A DNA stretch of 64,000 nt, taken from assembly GCF_017814275.1 (NCBI RefSeq), contig NZ_JAGIYQ010000003.1, positions 327,215 through 391,214 on the forward strand. Direction: 5' to 3'. Shown piece by piece: positions 23,064-32,646 of this stretch (positions within the stretch are counted from its first letter, which is position 1; each line of letters begins with the position of its first letter). A model generated the notes under the pieces. The model saw only the letters and a list, made by a program, of their open reading frames with translations. It had not been told where the DNA came from and did no database searches. Both the position numbers and the translations under genes were made by a program. The stretch comes from Gottfriedia endophytica (GTDB lineage: Bacteria > Bacillota > Bacilli > Bacillales > Bacillaceae_G).

Positions 23064-25736
23064 ATGGATTTTTACCGTATGGATTCGGATGAGGTGTTTC
23101 ATGTTACGAATAGTAATATGTCCTTAGGTTTGTCAGATGCAGAGGCAAAGAGAAGGCGAGAAAAGTTTGGTTATAATGAGCTTCAAGAAAATGAAAAAAA
23201 GTCAAAAATAATTTTGTTTTTAAGTCAGTTTAATGATTTTATGGTGTTTGTTTTACTCGGAGCAACGTTAATTTCAGTGTTTTTAAAAGAGATAGTTGAT
23301 GCAATTGCGATTATTGCAATTGTGCTAGTCAATGGTATTCTAGGTTATTTTCAAGAGGCTAGAGCGGAGAAATCTTTAGAGGCTTTAAAGGAATTGGCTG
23401 CACCTCAAGTTACTGTTCTCAGGGAAGGACAATATAAGAAAGTTCCTACGAAAGAGTTAGTGCCTGGAGACATAATAAAATTTACAAGTGGGGATCGAAT
23501 TGGTGCAGATGTTAGGATTTTTGAAGCAGCAAGTTTATACATAGAAGAATCTGCATTAACAGGCGAGTCATTACCTGTTCAGAAACGTTCGGAAGCTCTT
23601 GATTTGGACAATCTTGGGATTGGTGATCAAACGAATATGGCGTTTATGGGTACTTTGGTTACACGTGGACACGGTAAAGGTGTTGTTGTTTCAACAGGTA
23701 TGAAAACTGCAATGGGGCAAATCGCAAATTTATTACAAAATACTGTTGCAGTTATAACACCTCTTCAACGAAGACTTGAGCAATTAGGAAAAATCTTAAT
23801 TGTTGTTGCGTTATTCTTAACGGCACTTGTCGTACTCATTGGTGTTTACCAAGGAAACGAGCTTTATCATATGTTTTTAGCGGGTGTTTCACTTGCTGTT
23901 GCGGCAATTCCAGAAGGACTTCCGGCCATTGTAACAGTAGCATTGTCACTTGGTGTCCAAAGAATGATTAAAAAGAAAGCAATTGTAAGAAGGTTGCAGG
24001 CAGTAGAGACATTAGGTTGTGCTTCTGTTATTTGCTCTGACAAAACAGGAACAATGACAGAAAATAAAATGACAGTAACAAATATTTGGTCGGGTGGTAC
24101 AAACTATTCTGTCACAGGTAGTGGCTATGAGACAGAAGGTCAATTTTTACAAAGTGATAAGCAAGTGAATTTGGCACTAAACAAACAATTATTTCAAACA
24201 CTAGTTTTTGGTTCAGTTTGTAATGATGCTCAATTAATAAAAAGGAAAAAAGATATATTCTTAGACGGGGATCCAACTGAAGGAGCAATTATCGTAGCAG
24301 GTCATAAAGCTGGAATTAATCAAGCTTATATCGAATCCAACTTTACTAGAGTACATGAACTTCCTTTTGATAGTACTAGAAAAATGATGAGTGTGGTTGT
24401 ACGTGATAAAGCTGGTAATTTCTTCGTCGTTACAAAGGGGGCTCCAGATGTTTTGCTATCAAGATGTTCCACAATCCTCTGGCATGAACGTCAAGAACAA
24501 TTAAATGCATTGCGTGTTGGTGCGGTTGAAAATATCATATCTAGTTATGCGAATAATGCACTTCGAACCATTGCAATTGCTTTTAAACCAATTGAAGCAA
24601 AACATGCTCGAGATGAAGAAATGTTAGAGAGCGGATTAACATTTATTGGTCTACAAGGAATGATTGACCCTCCACGAAGAGAAGTAGCAAAAGCTGTTCA
24701 AGAATGTAAAGAAGCAGGCATTAAAACAATCATGATTACGGGTGATCATAAATTAACTGCTTCAAGTATTGCAAAACAATTAGGGATATTAAGAGAAGGA
24801 GGACTAGTTATTGAGGGGAAAGATTTAGACTCTCTTTCAGTACAACAGTTATCTGATATTGTTGATGATGTAAATGTTTTTGCTCGTGTTTCACCAGAGC
24901 ATAAATTGAAAATTGTAAAAGCCCTTCAATCAAATGGACATATTGTTGCGATGACTGGGGATGGTGTAAATGATGCACCTGCTATAAAAGCAGCGGATAT
25001 CGGTATTTCCATGGGTATTACGGGTACTGAAGTAGCGAAAGAAGCATCGGCTCTTATCTTGTTAGATGATAACTTCGCAACAATTAAATCTGCTATTAAA
25101 GAAGGACGAAATATTTATAGTAATATTCGAAAATTTATCCGATATCTCTTGGCATCGAATGTAGGCGAAATTTTAGTTATGCTTTTCGCAATGATTCTTG
25201 GATTGCCATTACCACTTGTTCCTGTTCAAATCCTTTGGGTAAATTTAGTAACAGATGGATTACCTGCTATGGCTCTTGGGGTAGATTCACCTGAAGATGA
25301 TGTGATGAGAAGAAGTCCGAGATCATTATCGGAAGGTATTTTTGCAAGAGGACTAGGTTGGAAAATTATTTCAAGAGGCTTTTTAATAGGAATTGTCACC
25401 TTACTTGCGTTTATTATTTCTTATAATCAGCATCCTGATCATCTTGAATATGCACAAACTGTTGCTTTTTCTACTCTAGTACTTGCACAACTTATTCACG
25501 TTTTTGATTGTCGAAGTGAACGATCTATTTTTCATCGAAACCCATTTGGGAATCTCTATTTAATAGGAGCGGTAATTGTTTCATTATTATTAATGCTTGT
25601 CGTAATTTATTTCCCACCACTACAACCTATTTTTAAAACATTACCGCTTGATCCTAGAGAATGGTTTTTAATAGTTGGACTTTCATGTGTACCAACTTTT
25701 ATGTTGGCAGGTGCCTTATTTACAAAGAAAAAATAA
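23064..25736 (+). CDS. yloB: P-type Ca2+-transporting ATPase (YloB)
   Basis: An 890-residue P2A-type ATPase, the same length as B. subtilis YloB, a SERCA-like calcium pump expressed in sporulation. Visible parts are the N-terminal cation ATPase domain, the actuator motif LTGESLPVQ, membrane helix 4 with AIPEGLPAIVTVA (calcium site), the phosphorylation motif DKTGT with Asp326, the nucleotide-binding KGAPD, the hinge TGDGVNDAPA, and C-terminal helices containing NLVTDGLPAMALG. ATG 23064 has AGGGGTG upstream. It sits between rqcH and yloC as in B. subtilis. Confidence 0.94.
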   Translation: MDFYRMDSDEVFHVTNSNMSLGLSDAEAKRRREKFGYNELQENEKKSKIILFLSQFNDFMVFVLLGATLISVFLKEIVDAIAIIAIVLVNGILGYFQEARAEKSLEALKELAAPQVTVLREGQYKKVPTKELVPGDIIKFTSGDRIGADVRIFEAASLYIEESALTGESLPVQKRSEALDLDNLGIGDQTNMAFMGTLVTRGHGKGVVVSTGMKTAMGQIANLLQNTVAVITPLQRRLEQLGKILIVVALFLTALVVLIGVYQGNELYHMFLAGVSLAVAAIPEGLPAIVTVALSLGVQRMIKKKAIVRRLQAVETLGCASVICSDKTGTMTENKMTVTNIWSGGTNYSVTGSGYETEGQFLQSDKQVNLALNKQLFQTLVFGSVCNDAQLIKRKKDIFLDGDPTEGAIIVAGHKAGINQAYIESNFTRVHELPFDSTRKMMSVVVRDKAGNFFVVTKGAPDVLLSRCSTILWHERQEQLNALRVGAVENIISSYANNALRTIAIAFKPIEAKHARDEEMLESGLTFIGLQGMIDPPRREVAKAVQECKEAGIKTIMITGDHKLTASSIAKQLGILREGGLVIEGKDLDSLSVQQLSDIVDDVNVFARVSPEHKLKIVKALQSNGHIVAMTGDGVNDAPAIKAADIGISMGITGTEVAKEASALILLDDNFATIKSAIKEGRNIYSNIRKFIRYLLASNVGEILVMLFAMILGLPLPLVPVQILWVNLVTDGLPAMALGVDSPEDDVMRRSPRSLSEGIFARGLGWKIISRGFLIGIVTLLAFIISYNQHPDHLEYAQTVAFSTLVLAQLIHVFDCRSERSIFHRNPFGNLYLIGAVIVSLLLMLVVIYFPPLQPIFKTLPLDPREWFLIVGLSCVPTFMLAGALFTKKK

Positions 25737-25774
25737 TTTTCTCGAAGAAAATAGCCTAGTAGAACAGAATATGG

Positions 25775-25820
25775 TATAATCGCTTAAGGTAGTAGAGGTA
25801 ATCTCTATTACCTTTTGTCT
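25775..25820 (+). promoter_or_regulatory. TATAAT box and leader hairpin before yloC
   Basis: A perfect TATAAT (25775-25780, with upstream TGG) lacks a good -35. It is followed by GGTAGTAGAG (25789-25798) pairing with CTCTATTACC (25803-25812) and TTTT. The hairpin may terminate yloB read-through or attenuate yloC. Confidence 0.45.
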
Positions 25821-25861
25821 TTACTAATTATTTAGGACAAAATTGTATTGGAAGTGAAATA

Positions 25862-26731
25862 ATGGTTGTTAGTATGACTGGGTATGGAAAAGCCATCCTA
25901 ACGAAAGAGCAAGTAAAAATACATATTGAAATGAAGTCAGTAAATCATCGCTACTTAGAAACAATTCTACGTATGCCTAGACAATTAATGCCATATGAAG
26001 AGCCAATTAAAAAAATTGTTTCTGAATATACAAATCGTGGGCGAGTTGAACTGTTTATTACGATTGAAGGCATGTTAAGTCGTAAATTAGTCGTTGATGA
26101 AGAATTATTGACACAATATAAAAACGTACTAAATCAACTTCAATTAGATAAAAAGGACTCTAAAGATTATTCAGCAATCGAATTATTGAAGTTGCCAGAA
26201 GTAACAACAATTACCGAAGTTGAGCAAATTGAAGAAAATTTCGGGCAGTATTTATTTGATACTGTTCACGAAGCATGTAATCAATTTAGACAGATGAAAG
26301 AAAAAGAAGGAACACAGCTTAAAAAAGATGTAGTTCTTCGTCTTAACTCAATTGAAGAGTCATTAGAAAAAATTAAGCCATATGCACCAAACGTTATTAA
26401 GTCTTATCAAAATAAGCTTCAAGCTAAGCTAAACGAAGTACTTAACCAATCAATTGATGAGCAAAGACTATTAGCAGAAGTAATGATTTTTGCTGATCGT
26501 AGTGACATTACAGAAGAACAAGTGAGGCTAAAGAGCCATATCGAAATGTTTAACGAAACTCTTCAATTAAATGAGTCAATTGGACGTAAACTAGACTTTA
26601 TTGTTCAAGAAATGAACCGCGAAATCAACACAATCGGTTCAAAAGCAAACGATATACTAATATCAAAACTAGTAATCGAAATGAAAAACAACCTTGAAAA
26701 AATCAGAGAACAAGTACAGAATATAGAGTAG
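25862..26731 (+). CDS. yloC: YloC, YicC-family endoribonuclease-like protein
   Basis: A 289-residue member of the YicC/YloC family. The conserved N-terminal MVVSMTGYGKA and C-terminal GRKLDFIVQEMNREINTIGSKAND are both present, and the DUF1732 end is intact. E. coli YicC is reported as an RNase acting on small RNAs; activity of the Bacillus protein is inferred from that. ATG 25862 follows GGAAGTG. In B. subtilis it is followed by remA and gmk; here the remA position is taken by repeats, the first of which touches the yloC stop codon. Confidence 0.9.
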   Translation: MVVSMTGYGKAILTKEQVKIHIEMKSVNHRYLETILRMPRQLMPYEEPIKKIVSEYTNRGRVELFITIEGMLSRKLVVDEELLTQYKNVLNQLQLDKKDSKDYSAIELLKLPEVTTITEVEQIEENFGQYLFDTVHEACNQFRQMKEKEGTQLKKDVVLRLNSIEESLEKIKPYAPNVIKSYQNKLQAKLNEVLNQSIDEQRLLAEVMIFADRSDITEEQVRLKSHIEMFNETLQLNESIGRKLDFIVQEMNREINTIGSKANDILISKLVIEMKNNLEKIREQVQNIE

Positions 26732-26915
26732 AACGAAAAGCGGAGTCGCCTTGCTCACATCCGACAGACATTGGAGCAAAAATCAAATGAAGTGCGGTTT
26801 TCACTTCAATTGGTTTTTGTGAAATGGCCGAGGAGGTAGGCGACGGAGCTAGACAGACAGAAAAGCTGAGTCGACCCGGTTAGCCCCGACAGGCGTTGGA
26901 GCATTTTATTCTTAA
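26731..26915 (-). repeat. Interspersed repeat family 2: one full 125-bp unit plus a partial unit
   Basis: On the minus strand a unit starts with TGTCTAG (26849-26855) and ends 125 bases later at 26731, the length found in the tandem array at 60852-61351. Its helices are kept: outer GTCGCC/GGCGAC, middle TACCTCC/GGATGTG (one mismatch and one wobble), and an inner hairpin built on AATTGAAGTG/CACTTCATTT. A truncated second unit (about 26856-26915) holds only the 3' half. Confidence 0.8.
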
Positions 26916-26920
26916 TTATT

Positions 26921-27004
26921 GGCTTTTTTCTAAAGATTGATGCTTTTAGGTTTTGTATATTAACTTACACATACTAATATAGCAACATGTCTATAAAAAC
27001 AGCC
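26921..27004 (+). repeat. Interspersed repeat family 1, internally deleted copy D
   Basis: The left end GGCTTTTTTCTAAAGATTG and the right end AACTTACACATACTAATATAG through CAACATGTCTATAAAAACAGCC of family 1 are joined directly, without the GC-rich core present in the other three copies. The termini are inverted (GGCTTTTTTCTA versus TATAAAAACAGCC). It is about 84 bp long. Confidence 0.6.
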
Positions 27005-27157
27005 TGATTTTTAAAGAACTTGTTTACAGTATTAAGTAAGGGGCAACAATGTTTTTTAAATAGAAGTTAATATTTAGATATTCGACGAAATTAAATAGAG
27101 TAAAAATTTTTTACTTCTTATAGAAATTGTTTGATTTAAAGAAGGGTAGGAGCCAAA

Positions 27158-27775
27158 ATGAAACACGAACGCGGCTTATTAATTGTCCTTTCTGGGCCAT
27201 CTGGCGTAGGTAAAGGTACAGTTCGTAAAGCACTATTTGAGTGTAAAGATACAACGCTTCAATATAGTATTTCAATGACAACACGTTCACCTAGAGAAGG
27301 TGAAGTCAATGGAGTCGATTATTTCTTTACAACAAAAGAAGACTTCAAACAACGCATTGCTGAAAATAAGTTTTTAGAGTGGGCAGAATATGTAGGAAAC
27401 TATTATGGAACACCTATTGAATATGTAGAAAAAACATTACAAGAAGGTAAAGACATCCTATTAGAAATTGAAGTCCAAGGTGCATTACAAGTTAAAAAAG
27501 CTTTCCCAGAAGGAATCTTTATTTTCTTAGCTCCACCTAGCTTAAAAGAACTTCAAAATCGTATCGAAACTCGTGGTACAGAAACAGAAGATTTAATTAG
27601 AAATCGAATGAATGCTGCTAAAGAAGAGTTAGACATGATGGATGCTTATGATTATGTAGTTGAAAATGACAAAGTTGATTCTGCTTGTGATCGTGTAAAT
27701 GCAATTATTACAAGTGAACATTTAAAACGTGAACGAGTATCAAATTATTATAAAAGAATGCTGGAGGCGGAATAA
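27158..27775 (+). CDS. gmk: Guanylate kinase
   Basis: A 205-residue enzyme phosphorylating GMP to GDP with ATP. The P-loop [10 protein letters not shown] is at residues 11-20, the GMP-binding [15 protein letters not shown] at about 41-55, and [10 protein letters not shown] and the lid region follow. ATG 27158 has AGGAG upstream. It is followed four bases later by rpoZ, as in B. subtilis gmk-yloH. The 150 bases upstream hold a short hairpin (AGTAAAAA...TTTTTACT, 27099-27116) but no clear promoter. Confidence 0.96.
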   Translation: MKHERGLLIVLSGPSGVGKGTVRKALFECKDTTLQYSISMTTRSPREGEVNGVDYFFTTKEDFKQRIAENKFLEWAEYVGNYYGTPIEYVEKTLQEGKDILLEIEVQGALQVKKAFPEGIFIFLAPPSLKELQNRIETRGTETEDLIRNRMNAAKEELDMMDAYDYVVENDKVDSACDRVNAIITSEHLKRERVSNYYKRMLEAE

Positions 27776-27779
27776 GTAT

Positions 27780-27992
27780 ATGTTATATCCTTCTATTGAC
27801 CGTTTATTAACAAAATTAGATTCAAAATACACTTTAGTAACAGTAGCATCGAAACGTGCTCGCGATATGCAAGTAAAACGTGATGGACGCGTTGAAAAGC
27901 CAGTATCAGACAAATTTGTTGGTAAAGCGTTAGAAGAAATCAATGCAGGCCTATTATCTTACCGTAAGCTTGAAGAAGTAAAAGAAGATTAA
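27780..27992 (+). CDS. rpoZ: RNA polymerase omega subunit
   Basis: A 70-residue omega subunit that helps fold and assemble the beta' subunit. It begins [20 protein letters not shown], and the motif KRARDMQ and the helix [15 protein letters not shown] are typical. ATG 27780 is preferred because CTGGAGGCGG lies upstream and the start matches the family; the open frame extends back into gmk but that part has no counterpart in other omega proteins. A terminator follows. Confidence 0.95.
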   Translation: MLYPSIDRLLTKLDSKYTLVTVASKRARDMQVKRDGRVEKPVSDKFVGKALEEINAGLLSYRKLEEVKED

Positions 27993-28003
27993 GCTTTCTC
28001 AAT

Positions 28004-28037
28004 GAATAACAACCTACGCATCTAGGTTGTTATTTTT
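28004..28037 (+). terminator. Terminator after rpoZ
   Basis: AATAACAACCTA (28005-28016) pairs perfectly with TAGGTTGTTATT (28023-28034), followed by T residues. It separates gmk-rpoZ from coaBC. The following 250 bases before coaBC are AT-rich and I see no gene there, nor a promoter I would defend. Confidence 0.85.
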
Positions 28038-28288
28038 TTATCCCGCATTAAAAGGCAGTAATAGGGAAAAGGGAAAAGGTAGTAGGGAAACTTCCCTTTA
28101 ATTAAACCTGGTATTTAGCATCGGTGGAGTATTGAAAAAAATATGATTTAAATACGAATCAAGACATTTTTGTTAATCTGATGCATAGTCCTCATTATTT
28201 CTTAATCTTTTATGGTAAATTAGAATTAGTTAATAAACGAAATTAAATGAAAAGATTATTTGCTTATAGATTGAAAGGGTGAAGGGAA

Positions 28289-29494
28289 TTGGTACAAAAG
28301 AAAATTTTACTGTGTGTAACTGGAGGCATTGCTGTTTACAAAGCTGCTGCTCTAACAAGTAAACTTGTACAAGCAGGCTATGATGTAAAAGTGATGATGA
28401 CTCAAAGTGCGACAGAATTTGTAGCTCCTTTAACGTTTCAAGCGTTGTCTAAAAACGACGTATATATAGATACTTTTGATGAAAAGGATAGCTCAAAAAT
28501 TGCCCACATCGATCTTGGCGATTGGCCTGACCTAATTGTTGTTGCACCTGCCACGGCTAATACGATCGGAAAGTTAGCAAATGGGATCGGAGACGAAATG
28601 ATCTCTACTACTTTACTTGCTGCAACAAAACCGATCTGTATTGCACCAGCAATGAATGTGAATATGTACAATCATCCAATTGTTCAAAAGAATATGGCAA
28701 CTTTAAAGGAAATCGGATATCAGTTTATTGAGCCTGATGAGGGTTATTTAGCTTGTGGCTATGTTGGGAAAGGACGTCTTGCAGAACCTGAGGAGATTGT
28801 TTCATTTGTTAATGAACAGTTTACAGAAGAGGAAAAAATCTTAAGCGGGAAAAAAATTGTTATTTCTGCTGGTCCAACAAGAGAAAAAATTGACCCGGTA
28901 CGTTATATTAGTAATCATTCATCTGGAAAAATGGGCTATAGCATAGCTGAAGTTGCCGTTTCTTTAGGAGCAAATGTTGTATTAGTATCTGGTCCAACAA
29001 ATCTGACTCCACCTTCAGGATGTGAAGTAATTCAAGTTGAGTCTGCGGCACAAATGTATGATGCCATCCATTCTCATTTTAATGATGCTGATGTTGTCAT
29101 TAAAACTGCTGCAGTTGCTGATTATACACCTGAAGTAACTTATGACCATAAAGTTAAAAAAACTGACGGCAATTTGTCAATTCCTTTAAAACGAACAGAG
29201 GACATTTTACTTTCTCTTGGGAACAAAAAAACTCATCAATTATTAGTTGGATTTGCAGCTGAAACAGAGCAAGTAGAAGAGTATGCAAAAGGAAAACTAC
29301 AGAAAAAGAATGCTGATTTTATTGTAGCGAATAATGTAACTCTTGAAGGTGCTGGATTCGGAACTGATACAAATATTGTAAGCATTTATAATCGTAACGG
29401 TGATATTAAACATCTACCTAAAATGACGAAAAAACAAGTCGCAAAAGAAATTTTAGCTGAAGTATACCGCAAATTGAGTGAGGGAGAAAAATGA
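28289..29494 (+). CDS. coaBC: Bifunctional phosphopantothenoylcysteine decarboxylase / synthase
   Basis: A 401-residue coenzyme A biosynthesis enzyme joining cysteine to phosphopantothenate (CoaB, C-terminal half) and decarboxylating the product (CoaC, N-terminal half). The flavin domain shows CVTGGIAVYKAA, the catalytic APAMNVNMYNHP block and ACGYVGKGR. The CoaB half starts near SAGPTREKIDPVRYISNHSSG and ends with a Lys-rich nucleotide-binding region. The start is TTG 28289 with a GGGTGAAGGG site; the family start (VQKKILLCVTGG) agrees. It overlaps priA by four bases. Confidence 0.95.
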   Translation: MVQKKILLCVTGGIAVYKAAALTSKLVQAGYDVKVMMTQSATEFVAPLTFQALSKNDVYIDTFDEKDSSKIAHIDLGDWPDLIVVAPATANTIGKLANGIGDEMISTTLLAATKPICIAPAMNVNMYNHPIVQKNMATLKEIGYQFIEPDEGYLACGYVGKGRLAEPEEIVSFVNEQFTEEEKILSGKKIVISAGPTREKIDPVRYISNHSSGKMGYSIAEVAVSLGANVVLVSGPTNLTPPSGCEVIQVESAAQMYDAIHSHFNDADVVIKTAAVADYTPEVTYDHKVKKTDGNLSIPLKRTEDILLSLGNKKTHQLLVGFAAETEQVEEYAKGKLQKKNADFIVANNVTLEGAGFGTDTNIVSIYNRNGDIKHLPKMTKKQVAKEILAEVYRKLSEGEK

Positions 29495-31890
29495 ATTATG
29501 CATCTGTTTTAGTAGATGTATCGGTTCGCCAAACGGATAGAGCTTTTGATTATGCTATTCCTAACCGTTGGGAAGATGCTGTTCAACCAGGCATGCGTGT
29601 AATTGTTCCATTTGGTCCAAGGAAAGTCCAAGGAATTGTATTAGCTGTAAAAGATCATACGTCAGTTTCGAAAGTAAAGGAAATTGGTGAAGTACTTGAT
29701 GTGATTCCTGTTTTAACGGAAGAATTATTATTATTAGGTACGTATTTATCGGAAGAGACACTTTGTTTTTTAATTACGGCCTATCAAGCTATGCTTCCAA
29801 CAGCAATAAAAGCAGTGTACAAGAAATTTGTCAGACTACATTCGAAAGAATCAATAGATTATTTGCCAGAAGAGCTTCAAGCCATTTTTACTCATTTAGA
29901 GAGAAGAGAATGGAGTGAATTGGAAGAGTTAGTTTCAAAAATCACAACTGTCCAAAGAGCGATCAAAGAAGGTTTACTTGAAGTAGATTATGAAGTGAAA
30001 AATAAAGCGAATAAAAAAGTGGAAAGAGTAGCGACATTATTAGAAGTTTTTGATCATGAAGCAAATTCTATCTCTTCACCTCAACAAAGGGATATAATCG
30101 AATTTCTTCGACTAAATGGACAAACAAGTATAAAAGAACTAAAGGAACGATTAGGCATCACAGAATCACCAATCAAAACACTTCAAAAGAATAAAGTAAT
30201 AAATGTTCATTCGATTGAAGTCTATCGTGATCCTTATGTGAACAAACAAATAAATAGAACAAGTCCATTACCTTTAGTTGATGAACAAAAAAATGCATAT
30301 GAAAAAATTGCTACTTCAATTTCAAATAATGAACATAAAGTTCATTTATTACACGGTGTTACTGGAAGTGGAAAAACAGAAGTTTATCTTCAAACAATCC
30401 AAAACGTACTAAATTTAAATAAAGAAGCAATTGTTTTAGTTCCTGAAATTGCGCTTACTCCGCAAATTGTAGAACGGTTTAAAGGACGTTTTGGAAACGA
30501 TGTTGCAGTTTTACACAGTGGATTATCAATTGGTGAAAAATATGATGAATGGCGAAAAATTCAGAGAAAAGAAGTTAAAGTTGTTGTTGGAGCACGTTCG
30601 GCAATTTTTGCACCATTTGAAAACCTTGGCTTAATTATTATTGATGAGGAACATGAAACAACATACAAACAAGACGAACATCCAAGATATCATGCACGTG
30701 ATGTAGCAATTTGGAGAGGAAACTATCACAGTTGTTCAGTCGTTCTCGGTAGCGCAACTCCTACATTAGAGTCATATGCCCGTGCTCAAAAAGGTGTCTA
30801 TGAACTTGAAACAATGGAAAAACGTGTGAATCAAGATGCATTACCTACTGTTGAAGTAGTTGATATGAGAGAAGAACTTCATCGTGGTAATCGCTCGATG
30901 TTTTCTACAGCGTTACATGAGAAAATTGAAGACCGGTTACAAAAGAAGGAGCAGATTATCCTTTTCTTAAATAGAAGAGGCTATTCCTCATTTGTTATGT
31001 GTCGTGATTGTGGGTTTGTTATTCAGTGTCCACATTGTGAAGTATCATTGACTTATCATAAAAATACCCATCGTTTAAAATGTCATTATTGTGGTTACGA
31101 GGAGCATATGCCAAAAGTATGCCCTTCCTGTCAAAGTGATTACATTCGCTTTTTTGGTACTGGGACGCAGAAGGTTGAAGAGGCAATCTATCAACAATTT
31201 CCAGAAGCACGGGTCATTAGAATGGATAATGATACGACAAGTCGAAAAGGATCTCATGAAAAAATGTTAAAACAATTTGGAAATGGAGAAGCTGATATCT
31301 TACTAGGGACACAAATGATTGCAAAGGGACTTGATTTTCCGAAAGTTACTTTAGTAGGTGTGTTAGCTGCAGATAGTTCTCTTCATTTACCAGATTTTCG
31401 TGCGAGTGAACGAACGTTTAGTTTATTAACTCAAGTTAGTGGACGAGCAGGACGTCATGACTTGCCAGGTGAGGTTGTTGTACAAACTTATACACCAGAG
31501 CATTATAGTATTGAACTCGCAAAGGACCAAAATTATCTTGATTTTTATGAGCAAGAAATGAAAATTAGAAGAAACTTTCATTATCCACCATATTATTATC
31601 TAGTTCTTATATCAATCTCGCACCAGGATTTAATGAAGGTTGTAAAGGTTTCAGAACAGATAGCCATTTATTTGAGGGAACATTTGTCCAATAAATCAAT
31701 CATACTTGGCCCAGTGTCTTCACCAATACCTAAAATTAAAGATAAATTTCGCTATCAATGTGTCATCAAATATAAATATGAACCCGCTCTACACGCGGTT
31801 TTAACAAAAATACAACAATTTTACCAAGAAGAAACCGACAAAGGTCAGCTTCAAATAACGATCGATTTTCAACCAACAATGTTCATGTAA
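29491..31890 (+). CDS. priA: Primosomal protein N' (replication restart helicase)
   Basis: A 799-residue superfamily 2 helicase that reloads the replisome at stalled forks. An N-terminal 3'BD domain is followed by a winged-helix linker, Walker A (GVTGSGKTEVY), a DEEH box (IIDEEHETTYKQDEHPRYHARD), and a zinc-binding insertion with paired cysteines (CRDCGFVIQCPHC and CHYCG/CPSC). The helicase C-terminal lobe includes ILLGTQMIAKGLDFP. ATG 29491 overlaps the coaBC stop. In B. subtilis def follows at once; here a repeat copy intervenes. Confidence 0.96.
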   Translation: MNYASVLVDVSVRQTDRAFDYAIPNRWEDAVQPGMRVIVPFGPRKVQGIVLAVKDHTSVSKVKEIGEVLDVIPVLTEELLLLGTYLSEETLCFLITAYQAMLPTAIKAVYKKFVRLHSKESIDYLPEELQAIFTHLERREWSELEELVSKITTVQRAIKEGLLEVDYEVKNKANKKVERVATLLEVFDHEANSISSPQQRDIIEFLRLNGQTSIKELKERLGITESPIKTLQKNKVINVHSIEVYRDPYVNKQINRTSPLPLVDEQKNAYEKIATSISNNEHKVHLLHGVTGSGKTEVYLQTIQNVLNLNKEAIVLVPEIALTPQIVERFKGRFGNDVAVLHSGLSIGEKYDEWRKIQRKEVKVVVGARSAIFAPFENLGLIIIDEEHETTYKQDEHPRYHARDVAIWRGNYHSCSVVLGSATPTLESYARAQKGVYELETMEKRVNQDALPTVEVVDMREELHRGNRSMFSTALHEKIEDRLQKKEQIILFLNRRGYSSFVMCRDCGFVIQCPHCEVSLTYHKNTHRLKCHYCGYEEHMPKVCPSCQSDYIRFFGTGTQKVEEAIYQQFPEARVIRMDNDTTSRKGSHEKMLKQFGNGEADILLGTQMIAKGLDFPKVTLVGVLAADSSLHLPDFRASERTFSLLTQVSGRAGRHDLPGEVVVQTYTPEHYSIELAKDQNYLDFYEQEMKIRRNFHYPPYYYLVLISISHQDLMKVVKVSEQIAIYLREHLSNKSIILGPVSSPIPKIKDKFRYQCVIKYKYEPALHAVLTKIQQFYQEETDKGQLQITIDFQPTMFM

Positions 31891-32123
31891 GGTTTTTTCT
31901 AAAAGATTGTTGTTTTTAAATAAATTATGTTATAAGAAACTTTTGAATAGAAGTTGATTGGAACGGAAGGTGCGAGACTCCTGTGGGAACAGCGGGACAG
32001 GTGAGACCCCGCAGGAGCGATAGCGACGAGGAGGCTCACCGCCCGCCCCACGGAAAGCGAGCAACCTGGAGTGGAAATCAACTTACACATTCTAAAATAA
32101 CAACAATGTATACGCAAACAGCC
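31891..32123 (+). repeat. Interspersed repeat family 1, copy B (full length)
   Basis: The whole priA-def gap is one element. It has left end GGTTTTTTCTAAAAGATTG, inner inverted ends AGTTGATTGGAACGGAAG and GTGGAAATCAACTT, a GC-rich core (GGTGAGACCCCGCAGGAGCG), and right end ACACATTCTAAAATAACAAC continuing to TGTATACGCAAACAGCC. It is closely similar to copy A and to the reversed copy C. No gene lies in this stretch; the short minus-strand frame across it is repeat sequence. Confidence 0.85.
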
Positions 32124-32164
32124 TTATATAATTAAACTTGATTTAACATTTAGGAGGAAACAAT

Positions 32165-32638
32165 TTGTCACTTTTAAAAATCGTTACACATCCAAATGAA
32201 ATCCTTGAAACACCTTGCGAAAAAGTGACTTCATTTGATAAAGATCTAACAAAGTTATTAAATAATATGTATGAAACAATGCTAGCTGAAGATGGGGTTG
32301 GATTAGCAGCACCACAAATTGGCGTATTAAAGCAAATTGCTGTTGTCGATGTTGATGATGACAACGGTCGTATTGATTTAATTAACCCAGTTGTAATGGA
32401 AGTAAAAGGTGAACAAACTGATATCGAAGGTTGCCTAAGTTTTCCAGGATTATTTGGTGATGTAACAAGACCTAGCTATGCTAAAATAAAAGCGCAAAAT
32501 AAAAGAGGTAAATATTTTATTATTGAAGCAAGAGGTTTTTTAGCTCGCGCACTTCTTCATGAAATTGATCATTTAAATGGTGTGTTATTTACTTCAAAGG
32601 TAACTCGATATTATACAGAAGATGAGCTAGAAGGGTAG
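32165..32638 (+). CDS. def: Peptide deformylase
   Basis: A 157-residue metalloenzyme removing the N-formyl group of nascent proteins. The three catalytic motifs are complete: [10 protein letters not shown] (motif 1), EGCLSFPG (motif 2, metal-binding Cys) and HEIDH (motif 3). The start is TTG 32165, with TAGGAGG eight bases upstream, and it aligns with the B. subtilis Def N terminus. It is eight bases upstream of fmt, so deformylation and formylation genes are co-transcribed. Confidence 0.96.
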   Translation: MSLLKIVTHPNEILETPCEKVTSFDKDLTKLLNNMYETMLAEDGVGLAAPQIGVLKQIAVVDVDDDNGRIDLINPVVMEVKGEQTDIEGCLSFPGLFGDVTRPSYAKIKAQNKRGKYFIIEARGFLARALLHEIDHLNGVLFTSKVTRYYTEDELEG

Positions 32639-32646
32639 GATCAAAA

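Noticed and set aside
22912..23127. Open frame of 71 codons before yloB
   Set aside because: It runs through a decayed repeat fragment and into yloB in another frame, has no good ribosome binding site and gives no recognisable protein.
31899..32117. Minus-strand frame of 72 codons between priA and def
   Set aside because: Entirely repeat family 1 copy B, no independent coding evidence.
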